A DNA stretch of 64,000 nt from Gymnopilus junonius. Taxonomy: Eukaryota; Basidiomycota; Agaricomycetes; Agaricales; Galerinaceae. The notes beneath the pieces were generated by a model, which made no database searches, was not told the DNA's origin, and was given only the letters and a program-made list of their open reading frames with translations. Below are positions 1 through 10,012 of this stretch, piece after piece (the stretch's first letter is position 1; every line of letters begins with the position of its first letter). The stretch covers positions 1-64,000 of the forward strand of contig JADNYJ010000009.1 of NCBI GenBank assembly GCA_015501075.1, read 5' to 3'. The position numbers were made by a program, and so were the translations under genes.

Positions 1-713
1 GCCCCAGGTCTAGTAGCTATAAGTGCTGTACGAGCCCGCTCTTCCGCCAGCCCTCGAAAACTTCGCGTGTGATTCGCCATCAAGATTTTCACTGACGACG
101 AGGCAAAAAAAAATCGGAGCATTCGATTTCCTCCGTGTATACCACTTTTTTTCGCAGGACCGGTTTGTCAAGCCACGCTTCCTTACTTTGTCTTTTGATC
201 TGCGTCTTCAGTTTCGACGTGATGAAGAGACCTTCGATAAATCATCTTTCTTGAAAAGTATCGCATTTTCTCATCGATGCATTTACAATCTTGCAACGTC
301 AGGCGGCGAGCTATTACCATTTGACATTGAAGTGCATGATGGGACAGGCGACGGTAAATAGAGTCGGAACAATTTGGTCATCAATATTCAGTCGAATCAT
401 ATATACATCATAAAAACATCACATTTTGCATCAGACAGAGCCCAGTAGTACAGTATACAAACCAACAACAGAATCTAATATATATATATAAAACACACGA
501 GTTGAGATTATTGATGTCAGAATCAACAGTTGAAAATGGGACGGAAAGGAAAGCGGCGAAGGTCCAAGCAAAGCAAAGCACGCAGAGTCGATTATATGTA
601 TGGGTTGTCTTCACTTCTTCCTCTTCTTTCCTCAGAAAGTACGAGTTGCGTCCAATGAATACTGAACAAGTTGTGTCCGCCCATTGCCATACTCGAAAGA
701 ATACTCATCATCA
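1..713. other. left edge, no firm gene
   Basis: There is one open frame on the plus strand (23-361, 112 codons) with no motif I recognise. It could be a last exon of a gene lying mostly outside the window, or chance. The stretch 360-500 is A/T-rich with a TA run near 480. I see no RNA gene or repeat here. Confidence 0.3.
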
Positions 714-2680
714 TTACCCTCTCGCGCCCCTTCTCAAGCTGCCCAACCCCCTACGAGTCGTGCTCATATCCAGAGGAGGGACGTCTACATCCACATCTGC
801 GTCGTCATCATCAGCTTCGATGTCGACGTCCTGGTCCTGGTCCTGGTCGTGCTTATCATCATCCACATCAACATCCATCTTCTGCTCCTCGTTCTCATTC
901 GCCTGTAGAGGTTCCCCTTCCCCTTCTCCACCAACGATGACACCGGCACTAGCGTGAGCTTGAGGAGTACTAGCACCACCACCACCACCAGCAGCCCTGA
1001 TTCCTGCCTCCTCCTCGTCATCCTCTCCATCATCAATGGGTGAATGAACGACACCATCCACCGCGAGCACTTCCGGAACAGATGGTGGGGCATCATATCC
1101 CTCTTCATCCAATTCCATGTGCATATGGTCGTCCTCGGCGGTATGAGAGACATTTATTGCAGTGCGTATGGGTGTCGTTTCACGAGTATCCTATCAAGTT
1201 AGAAAAAAAGAAGAAAATGGGTCAGAAAATGGACTGAACTGTGTAAGGACGGACATAAAAGAAACAAAGCCTACCTCCAGCGGCCGCCTCGTCATATCCC
1301 CCCGATGCCATTGGGTGTGGTACCATTCACCCTCGGACTCCTCCCAATAACCCGCTTATCCTCCATAACGGCCCCAGCAGCAGTGGGAGTAGGTGTTCTC
1401 AATGTCCTACCACCATTGTAGGTTTCGATATCCACATCACCGTCATCCACTGGGATGGGCGTAGCGGCATCGCTTCTCCTCCTTGATCTCGAAGCTGTCG
1501 ACGATCGGCGAGTGATCCGAATGCCGGTGGTACCATTAGCAATACCATTACTGGTGGCAACACCTGATGATGATGATGCAGGAGGAGGCATATCATGGCT
1601 ACCACTCGTTGCCGACGTTGCTGTAGAATGTCGCATGGCAGCCATCGATCGGAGGACTGCGAGACCTGGAGGCGGTGGTCCAGGTGCGGTAGTCGATGTC
1701 ATACCGACAGCACCTGGAACACCTGGAAATTGAGGATGAGGCGGTGGTGGCGGGCCTAGGGCCGATAATACAGCAGGTGGTGGGTCAAGTGTAGAAATCG
1801 AACCCGGTTCTGTAGGAAAGTATTGGTCATATAGACCTGGTTCTGCTATGTACATGGTGTCGAGGAGGAGGCTGCGTTATGATCAAAACGGGGTATGAGT
1901 TCTAAGGTATTGTGCAGAAGGTGTAGGCAGATAGTAGGACGCACTCGTTCTCTGCTTGCAATTTCTTTACCTTCGCGTTGAGGATTTCAAGATCACGTTC
2001 GTATATTTCATGTTCCTAGATAAAGAATAGACATAAGCACATAATTAAGTAAAACCTCGAGGGAGTAAGGCGCACAGAAGTAGCTTTATCGTATTTCTCT
2101 CTCATCTTTTGGAACCTGTATATTGTACCAAGTGTCAGTAATCTGCACGAGTAGAAGGGAGGATGGACAAGACTGACTTGTCTTTATACGACACAGTTCT
2201 CTCCGAATACACCACCTATATTATCATTATCAGCCGTCCACTCCATTGAGAAAGAATGGAGCAAACCTTGGGCTTCTCCTGCTCGCGTAAAGCCATTTCC
2301 TTTTCCCGCTCCTTCTGTGCCTCCCGCTCCCGCTCCCTTTGCGCCTCCAACTCCTTTTCCCTTTCCTTTGCCAACTCTTTCTCTTTCTCCTTCCTCTCCT
2401 GCTCCTCTTTCTTTCTCTCCCTCTTCTCTCGCCTTTCCTTTTCCCTCGCTGCCTTCGCAAGCTGTTTCTCTGCCCTTTCTCGCTCCCTAGCCTGCCTGGC
2501 TTGGTTCTTCTCCCTCTGCTTTTTCTCAATCTCTCGCTGAATCTGCTCCACCTCGGCCTCGCGCTCCCTCTCTCGCTCCCTCTCTTCGCGCGTGGTGCGG
2601 AGGCTCTGCACGGGCGGGAGACTTATAGTGAGGGTAGTCTCCATAGACCGGTCGGGAGCGGAATGGAATTTGGCGATCAT
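714..2680 (-). CDS. Iec3-like INO80 chromatin-remodelling complex subunit
   Basis: Probable nuclear subunit of the INO80 remodeller, of the Iec3 type. Exons read on the minus strand are 2680-2267, 2215-2178, 2115-2076, 2015-1945, 1871 to about 1300, and about 1190-714. Exon 1 encodes a very charged Arg/Glu/Lys helix of about 125 residues, probably a coiled coil. The small middle exons join in phase to give the conserved core, with motifs KFQKMREKYDKAT, ERDLEILNAKVKKLQAEND and LLLDTMY, which is the pattern I associate with fungal Iec3. A Pro/Ser-rich linker follows, then an acidic Asp/Glu tail. The start could be Met 2680 or Met 2644. Exon 5 stops at 1292. Either the donor lies upstream (AGG|GTGAAT near 1337), or one G is missing from the six-G run at 1298-1303, which would open the frame to a better GTAGGC donor. 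The family call is an inference from remembered consensus. Confidence 0.6.
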
Positions 2681-4272
2681 GCTTATACTAATGTTTTGCT
2701 TTTCTTGCGTAAAGTGAGATCGTTGATTCGTTATTTGCCGGGATTATGTTTTCTTTTGGGAGTCAGATGAATGTTTGACAAATGAGGTATGTCTCAATCC
2801 AGGCCTTTCTCTATTGCGATGACAGATTGAGCGGTGATGTCGTGTTACGCCACCCCCTGCCTGGCCCAGCGCTCCTGCCTGCCTAGCCACCTCGGAAGAG
2901 AAAAAATATCGGATTGCTGTCGTTCAAGTTGATGCCAGCTTAGCTATAGGGCTCCAAGTACAGCACCTGACGAACCCTGTTCAGAAGTGGGTATCACGGA
3001 TACGAGAAGAAAGAAAAAGTAGATGTACAGACTGGACTTGGAATAACGGATGTAACGACTATCGTGGTTGTTGGCACAGATGGATGTAAAGATGTCCTCT
3101 GCGTCGGACGACGGACACGATGCAAACGCGACCAAATTAGGCCCACAATGTCGAATTTGCTTCCGTCCACGTGGTCACAGACAAACTTACGACCAAGTTA
3201 CGACTGAGTTGAATTCAGAACTGACAGAGCGTAACCTTTCCAATGCTAAAAAATTTAGATGAAATCAAAATGCAGAACATAAGGGTACTTATGAGGAAAG
3301 TAGATGAGAATTGTCCAATGACGATTATCAATATCATAAGTGCTACCTTCTAAGTAAGTAGTCTAAGGGACAGAATGCGAGCCGTCTGAGGCTTTTGGGT
3401 CGTGCAACTTGAACCGTGGTGCAGAAGGAAAGGAGGGAGGGAAATAGATTTCCTCCTCGGCAGCTTCCTCGCTCTTCCACTTAGAGGTACGCTGCCGAAC
3501 GGTAGAAGTTTGTTCGCTACTACCATTTGGGAGATGGGTGCAAATAGTGACCAAAAATCCTTCGGAGGTGTGCTTTGTTGAAACTGCAACAGCCCAATAG
3601 CTGCCAAAATAGAAAAACCATTGCATAATTTAAGGGTGTCAAGTGCTTCCCCATTGTTGATTTTCATCACGATGGATATCGCTGGCTATACTTTGGCGAG
3701 CCATGGAGGAAACCTATAACCTGTTGGATGTTTTTTATGACTCAACGCACTAAGTTTGGCTCAAGTGGTGATGCATGGATAAGATTTAATTTCGCTACTT
3801 GAATTATGTGACTCGTAAGGCTGGTACACGTGACCAAATTACGATGCGACACGCGTCACCCCATTTCGTTCCTCGGTCCCACTTCGTACGCTGATCGTCG
3901 TCTTCTGTATAATGTGATTTCGTCAATAATATATAGAGTGAGGTCCTGTTCCTTTGTGACCTTCGCCCTCCAAGCAGGTTTTCAATTGCCTTCATTCCGA
4001 TCCTCGAAATCTGATTAAACTTGCATTGACCATGAGTGTCGATGTAGTAGTGTATGTAAGAAATTTATGTACGCAGGGAGCTAAGTGTAGATGCAGTATG
4101 CAATGCAAAAGCAAGTCCATAGGAATACTATGCAAATGGATATGATGGAAAAGCAATTGATATAGCACCCAACAACAACAACAATAAATGACCATGAACC
4201 GGATTGAAAGAACCAACAAAATCGCCAACAACCTGATAAAGCAGCCCGGTATAACGTTAGAAAAGCCTAACC
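2681..4272. other. intergenic, no firm gene
   Basis: Upstream of the Iec3-like gene. Apart from the weak frame at 3363-3626 (listed separately) the open frames are short, overlap one another on both strands and show no splice-linked continuation. No repeat or RNA gene was seen. Confidence 0.3.
3363..3626 (-). CDS. hypothetical small ORF
   Basis: An 87-codon frame with a hydrophobic start and an acidic then Pro-rich end (SEEAAEEEIYFPPSF). Composition looks more like a real terminal exon than the surrounding frames do, but I recognise no family and found no clear upstream exon. It could be chance. Confidence 0.2.
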   Translation of the reverse strand: MQWFFYFGSYWAVAVSTKHTSEGFLVTICTHLPNGSSEQTSTVRQRTSKWKSEEAAEEEIYFPPSFPSAPRFKLHDPKASDGSHSVP

Positions 4273-5442
4273 CTACAAAAGACAAAAAGAAACCGATAAA
4301 TCCAAATAACTTGACATCGTAACAAAATGGGGCTCGTGAGTTAGGATGGATATGTGGAAGATCGATGTAGATGGGTATGCGTATGCGTGCATCGGAGTGC
4401 AGCGGTTTACATCCGCATTTTCAGGTATTTTGGGAAAGAATGAAAAGGAGAGGCCGAGTCTGCCCACCATGAAAGCCCTGGTCAAACCACGTGTCATACA
4501 TATACCCCAGGGAGAAAGATTAAATAAAATAAAAGTCCATCGAGCAGCAAAAAAGATAATGAACATTACAACTCCGTGATCACCATAAGAAAGCAGCGAC
4601 ACGAGAGCGGCGCGGGTCATCACCCCAACTCGCGCATCAAAGCTAACAGCGACTGCTCCGCTTGCAGAGCTGCCACTGGGAGTCGTAGAGGGCGCAGAGA
4701 CAGTAGCAGAATCCGAGGCCGACTTGGACGTTGATGAACTCGTGGTGAGCTGCGTAACCATTCCGGAAGGCGTCGACGACGTAGCGCTCTTCGCAGCATC
4801 GCTAGCCGAAGTCGTCGAAGTACCCGCAGGCACTGCTGCAGAACCATCCCCACCCTCAGCAGCGAAACTAGGGGCAGCAACAGCCGCGGAGGGGTCCTGA
4901 AGAGCGCCAGCACCCCACGGGATATCGGCGCCTCCTGGTCCGGGTTGAGTCGCGTTGGGTGCGGCGACGGTTTGGCCTGACGACGAGGCGATGGTGAACC
5001 GCGTTGTCCATTCTTTGACGGTAGTTCCTGGGGCAGAGTATTGGAAGAAGTAGATGGGGGCATTGAGGGTCACTGCTGGGCAGGGGAAGGAGAAGGTGCC
5101 GGACTGGGTACCGTCTTGGTTCGTTGCGACAGCTGTAGGTAATTACAAAGGAAAAGTAAAACGAAAAAGAAAAAATGTCAGCGTGATTTAGCAAGTATTT
5201 CCGCAAAGCAAACACTGACTCGACAAATGAATCATGTCGAGGTTAGCTCCTGTCATGAGCTCAATGGCCATACCCTTCCATGCCATCGTAGAATTTGAAT
5301 CTCCCGTCCAAGTAGTGGTGCACGTCGCTCCGGCGTTGAAACTGTCACCTGGGGCAGGCGTGAGAGGGGTCACATCTGCGCGAGCGACGAGAGGAGAGAT
5401 GGCGAGAGCAAGGAGAGCAGTAAAAGCGTGTGTAGAAAACAT
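4273..5442 (-). CDS. Ser/Thr-rich GPI-anchored wall protein, Kre9/Knh1-type domain
   Basis: Probable secreted, wall- or membrane-anchored protein. The start MFSTH at 5442 gives a clean signal peptide ending near ARA|DV; an in-frame ATG lies four codons upstream. Exon 1 runs 5442-5220 and exon 2 begins at 5132; the 87-nt phase-1 intron has GTCAGT and CTACAG borders. The N-terminal domain (VTPLTPAPGDSFNAG..CTTTW through FSFPCPAV and FFQYSAPGTT) matches the Kre9/Knh1-like fold of Ser-Thr-rich GPI-anchored proteins. A Ser/Thr/Ala-rich stalk follows, then a hydrophobic tail near 4640-4520, where a GPI signal normally ends the protein. Here the frame runs about 80 residues further to 4273, so the true end is uncertain: a missed intron, a lost stop or an indel are all possible. 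Confidence 0.7.
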
Positions 5443-6357
5443 TTTGTCTCTCAAAGGTAATTCCTTTAGAAAATAGTAATGGGGTGGCTGGAGAGGCTAG
5501 AAAATTTAGACAAAAAGTACCGCGTCAGCGTGAATTCCTGGACTGAACGAAAAGGGGTAAAGAAACACACCAAAAGCTGAAATGTTTTAACTCTTTATAA
5601 AGAGTAAATGAGCGTGTGGGTCTAAAAGAAAGTGAGGAGGCGGTGAAAGTTTCGCTGTACGACCGCCGAAAACGTTGTGCGGAGGGGTTGATGAGAACGG
5701 TTGTGATTTGAACGACCGCCAAGCGTTTCTTATTCCAGCGTTACAGTCACGTGTTGATTTTCCCACAACTGGTTTCTGTTCTAAATTTATCTTTAGGTTC
5801 TCCCACCTGTCAACAGTACGTCCCACATTTGAATTGTCTGTCAGCGCCCGGTGTTAGAAAGTGGCCTACACGCAAAGGCCCCTGTCTCTATCTTCGTACA
5901 TAAACTGTTTACAGGGGTTCTATGGCTCGGTTTTACCTGTAACATGCTCTTCAGCGAACTTGGGAACTTTGATTTTAGGTCATATAGAGGAAAGGAGATA
6001 TTTAAGGCATCTCCCCCAAAGGCGCCCGATCATCCAACAATCCCAGACTCTCCTCTGAAGCAATTTCACGTCAATGATCTTTCCCAACCACTCCTTCACG
6101 TCCTTACTCCCTTTATTCTCGTCACTACCGATTCTGTTGGAGAAAGCCTGAGAAGGAACGAGAGCAATATCATTGCCTTTCCTCATCAGACTGCCTGATA
6201 GGTGGCGCATGCGGTCAATGATAGGTGAATTGACTGAATTTTTCGACCATCTCCCTTCAGGTTTCTCATTTCAACAAACTGGATCAGTGGGACTAATTGT
6301 TCAGCACTGAGAACGTCGACAGTAATGGACTGCAGGTCCGGCCAGATCGTCCCAATG
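5443..6357. other. intergenic, no gene seen
   Basis: This stretch holds the promoter side of the wall-protein gene and the 3' side of the broken F-box gene. Short frames (for example 5587-5826 minus and 5851-6198 plus) lack motifs, conserved composition or convincing splice partners. Confidence 0.35.
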
Positions 6358-7566
6358 CTAGAGGGAAGTGGAGATGCGAAGACGAGGCCAATACAAGGGG
6401 CACTTTATTTCGAGGAAACACGAGCTCCTGGAATACAGGTCGCCTACGATATAGTGGTTCCCGAAGTTCAATTGATCTACGTCTTTGGCGCTCTTCTTCG
6501 TGCGTGAATAAGTCTTGAATTGACATTCGAATGAGTTCAAGCTCCTGGATCCCCGACAATGACCGGTAGAATCTTTGGTCGATTTTGAATTTACGGTTCC
6601 CGTTGCAGATCCTGAGCTTTTTACTGATGAGGGAGCTGTGAGGGATGACTTGAAAAGGGAAGAAGCTGAAATATTGCCGTCTATTTCCAAATAGGCCAGA
6701 TTTGGGACGAGGAGGAAATTGAATATGTATGTCTTGTCATCTTCTTCGGAACGCCTGAGAAGCTAATAGCGATTGAACGTAGTGAAGGTGCCAAGATCGT
6801 TCCAAACTTTTCAGGAAGATGGTCATTTACGGTCATTAAATTGTGTAAAACCAAGTGGGCAAGATGGGGAGAAAATGTGAACAACGTCTTGACATCCTCA
6901 TAGGTGGCAAGGAGGCGATAGGCTGTTAGAGAAGTAAGATTTGAAACAGTAGGAAAGCTTATGTTCCTGAGTCTGAGCTTCCTCAGACTCGGTATCTGCC
7001 ATTTTGAAGACTGGCCGTGTTCCCCACCGTCACCAGCCCCTGGTAAAGTGGATATTGCGACAAAGTCAAATGGGCTGAGTGCTGTACAAAGGGAAAGCTC
7101 TTCGAGATAAGGTGCATCCATCCCTAGTTCTGTGAGCATCCAGAGGGCAGCAGGACTGATGATCCGGATATCCAAGCGGCGGAGCCTATGGGAGTACTGA
7201 ACGAAGACTTGCATCAAGGTAAAGACTAACGTCATGGGGTGGGGGGTCAGATCGACCACTTCTCGCCCATAGTCTAGGATAATCGAAATGAGCATCGATC
7301 CTGACCGTTTTATCCATTCTTTAGTCAAGAACAGACACTCCTCTAAGCTTTTATGCAAAGGTGGAAGAATGAAGGACAAGTTTCTGGCGTATTGTGGGCG
7401 AGGTCGCGCCAGTGCTTGCAAACGCTCGCTGTGAGGATAGGAAATGGCAAATGGAAGGGTTCAAGTTCTGCCATGCTTCCGTACCCCTCAGAAATATCTG
7501 CGAGACGATTTCGTTTGGTACAGTAGAGAAGGCAGAAGAGCCTGCAGCGTCATCGTCTTCCTGCAT
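6358..7566 (-). pseudogene. broken F-box protein gene
   Basis: F-box proteins are substrate adaptors of SCF ubiquitin ligases. The F-box lies at the start (VPNEIVSQIF, then in another frame SVCKHWRDLAHNTPE, the usual VCKxWRDIAxxTP segment), followed by the typical LEECLFLTKEWIKRSG strand and leucine-rich C-terminal segments. Coding continuity needs at least three frame changes: near 7463 (AACTTGAACC), at the four-base A/T run 7349-7352, and near 6747-6760. Each fits loss of one base. A CTAAC branch site and CCCCAG lie just before the first ATG, so an upstream exon may exist. It is either a recent pseudogene or an intact gene with assembly indels. The copia element is inserted about 290 bp upstream. 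Confidence 0.55.
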
Positions 7567-7849
7567 CTGGGGAATGCAAGGGTTAGATTATTCAAATAGA
7601 GAATGAAAATAGTACGAACTTCCTTTCACCGTGGCTATGAGTGTTCTTGTGAGAGAAGCAGTGTGTGCTCGAACTGCGTACAAGTCAAGGGTTTGGGTAT
7701 AATGGCCGTCCTTATATATCCATTCCCAATTAGCAGTACTTCAGGTTGATTTCAGGCACTGGCAGCACCTGTATACTTATAGCCTGATAAAATTCTTCTC
7801 AGTGAACGAAACCATGAAATTTTGTAACATACCTACTCAGAGATGTAGT

Positions 7850-7854
7850 GACGG
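7850..7854. repeat. target-site duplication, left copy
   Basis: GACGG directly abuts the left LTR and is repeated at 12524-12528 after the right LTR. Five bases is the usual copia duplication length. Confidence 0.85.
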
Positions 7855-8071
7855 TATTGAGCGCAGCGTAATAGTTTGATATGAGATTGTAAAATACTCG
7901 ACTGTCTTTTGGACAGTCTATATACCTATGTACATGTTCACTAGATAATTCTACTAATTTCTAAATACTGGAAAGTACTACGGCGGATGAGTAAGAATAT
8001 TAATACGCGAAGGAATAAATAAGCGCCGTTAAGCGCGTCGCGTGTTGGCTGATCACCTGATTATCCCAACA
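7855..8071 (-). repeat. 3' LTR of copia element
   Basis: In element sense it begins TGTTGGGATAAT and ends GCTCAATA. It is identical by eye to 12307-12523. The pol stop codon (TAA, 8061-8063) is inside this LTR. Confidence 0.95.
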
Positions 8072-9513
8072 CTCCCCCTTGGTCAGGCAACACTCCGAGT
8101 TCGTACGTAAAATTCTCGTGTGCCGGTTTATTTAGTGCTTTGGTAAATATATCCGCGAGGTTTTCATCCGTTTTGATGTAGACTACGTCGATAATTCCGG
8201 TTTCCACGAGATCTCGTAAGAAATGATAAGATATGTCGATATGCTTTGTTCTCGCATGGAATTCCGGGTGGTGAGAAATTGAGATAGCCGCCTGATTGTC
8301 CGAAAAAATAGTGGAGGTCGTCGGGATTGGTAAATCGAGCTCCGAAAATAAAGATCTATGCCAAATTACTTGTTTGGCAATATGAGTGGTGGAGACATAT
8401 TCTGCCTCAGCTGTTGAAAGAGCAACAGTATTTTGCTTTTTCGAGCTCCAGGCAATGGCTCCCCCTGCCATAGTAATTACATAACCGCTGATTGATTTTC
8501 TGTCGAGGTCGGCAGCCCAATCAGCATCACAATAGATGTGTAATTGATCATTTAATAAATGATCTTCTTCTCCTCCGAACGTGAGAGCATGGTTCCGGGT
8601 ACCTTTGAGGTAACGAAATATTCGTTTTACGGCTGCCCAGTGTTTTGGTTTTGGATTTGATGTGTATTGCGCAAGTTTATGAGTTGAATAAGCAATATCC
8701 GGTCGTGTTCCATGTGCCAAGTACATTAATGATCCAATAAGCGCCGCATATCCGTGAGAGATCAAAGTTTCTTCATCCTCCTTGTCGACATTTCCATATT
8801 TGGTGTTGTCATCAAGTTTAACATGGGGATCGAGGGGTGTCGTTACAGGGTTGGCATCCTGTAATTTAAATTTCTTGAGTAGGATGTCGATAAAATGTGT
8901 TTGTGAGAGGATAATAATGTGGTCCCCTTGATGTATTTTGATTCCCAATAATAATGACGGCTGTCCGAGTGACTTGATGTCAAAATGTGCTTGTAGATCC
9001 TTTTCCGTCCGATCATTTTCTTCATCCGTTGTTGAGATAGCGATGAAATCATCGACCCATATTAATAGAATCGTGAATTCTTCTCCGTTTCGCCTAATAT
9101 AGCAGCAGTAGTCTGTTTTTAGCTGCGAGAATCCTAATTTTGTGAGTACGGAGTCGAGTTCATGGTTCCACACATTTCCGGCTTGCTTCAATCCATAAAG
9201 GGATTTGATTAATTTGCAGACATCCGTTCCGTCTGAATAGCCTTCCGGTTGTGCCATAAATATCTCCTCCTTTAGGTTCCCATGTAGATAGGCGCCCTTG
9301 ACATCAAATTGCCGTAATTTTAAATTGTGTATGGCGGCAAATGCGAGGATTGTGCGCAAAGTCTCGAAGCGCATGACTGGTGCAAAGGTCCCATCATTGA
9401 AGTCTGTTCCGGGCTTCTGGGAAAATCCCTGAGCAACCAATCGTGCCTTGAATTTAATTAATTTGCCGTTTTCATCATGCTTCTTGGTAAATACCCATCG
9501 GCAACCTATTGCT
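8061..9513 (-). CDS. copia pol C-terminal part: reverse transcriptase and RNase H
   Basis: Reverse transcriptase and RNase H of the element. The open frame can be followed from about 9513, where the segment GCRWVFTKKHDENG marks the start of the reverse transcriptase domain. It runs through QFDVKGAYLHG, SLYGLKQAGN and the catalytic IWVDDF. RNase H motifs follow: YCDADWAAD, ALSTAEAEY, FSDNQAA and ARTKHIDI. All expected catalytic Asp/Glu residues are visible. The frame has no ATG here because it is cut from the upstream part by a one-base loss near 9511. It ends at TAA 8061-8063 inside the 3' LTR. Confidence 0.9.
8072..8080 (-). promoter_or_regulatory. polypurine tract for plus-strand priming
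   Basis: AAGGGGGAG on the minus strand lies directly before the TGTTGGG start of the 3' LTR, as expected for the second-strand primer of an LTR element. It is also coding, near the end of pol. Confidence 0.85.
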
Positions 9514-10012
9514 TTGCGTCTGGAGGTAATTCAGCAATTTGCCATGTTCCCATCTGCTGCAAAGTTCTATATTCTTCGTCCATAGCAGCCTTCCAATCAG
9601 CTGCTTCTTTTCCTACAAGCGCTTCTTCAGGGTTCTTTGGTAAATCTGGTTCAGAAGCCATCAATGATAATTCTCCCTTTGTAAATAGTTCATCAAATGA
9701 TTGGCTGATGGCTACATTAGCTCGTTCCTTAGCCGTTGATTTAGCTTTTGATGATTCTGTAGGTCTGGAGATCTCCAGTTCAATAAATCGTGGTGCAGGA
9801 ATGCGAGAGCTGGGATTTGCAAGGAGTTTGTAATCAATTTGTTTGGTCCTATCACGTAAATTCCTTTGGTTTTGAGGTATTGTTTGCTGTCCATCAGGTG
9901 TAACAGGTCGATTTTCCTGTTTCTGATCATTTTCCGAAGGGGTTTGCTGAGGTGAATTGTCCAAAATCTCCCCCTCAGCTCGCAAACCGGTAATTCGGTT
10001 GGACCTTGCCAT
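9506..10012 (-). CDS. copia pol linker between integrase and reverse transcriptase (frame-broken)
   Basis: This frame carries the Gln/Pro/Asn-rich linker after integrase and the start of the reverse transcriptase region (KEAADWKAAMDEEYRTL, MGTWQIAELPPDAK). It is entered from the upstream frame near the five-base C/G run 9970-9974 and stops at 9506, where the next frame takes over at once. Both junctions are explained by loss of a single base: one G from the run, and one base near 9511. Confidence 0.85.
   Translation of the reverse strand: MARSNRITGLRAEGEILDNSPQQTPSENDQKQENRPVTPDGQQTIPQNQRNLRDRTKQIDYKLLANPSSRIPAPRFIELEISRPTESSKAKSTAKERANVAISQSFDELFTKGELSLMASEPDLPKNPEEALVGKEAADWKAAMDEEYRTLQQMGTWQIAELPPDAKQ

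Noticed and set aside
2230..2770. Long Ser/Leu/Phe-rich open frames on the plus strand and a second minus frame over 2230-2529
   Set aside because: They are shadows of the Arg/Glu/Lys codon repeat of the Iec3-like exon 1.
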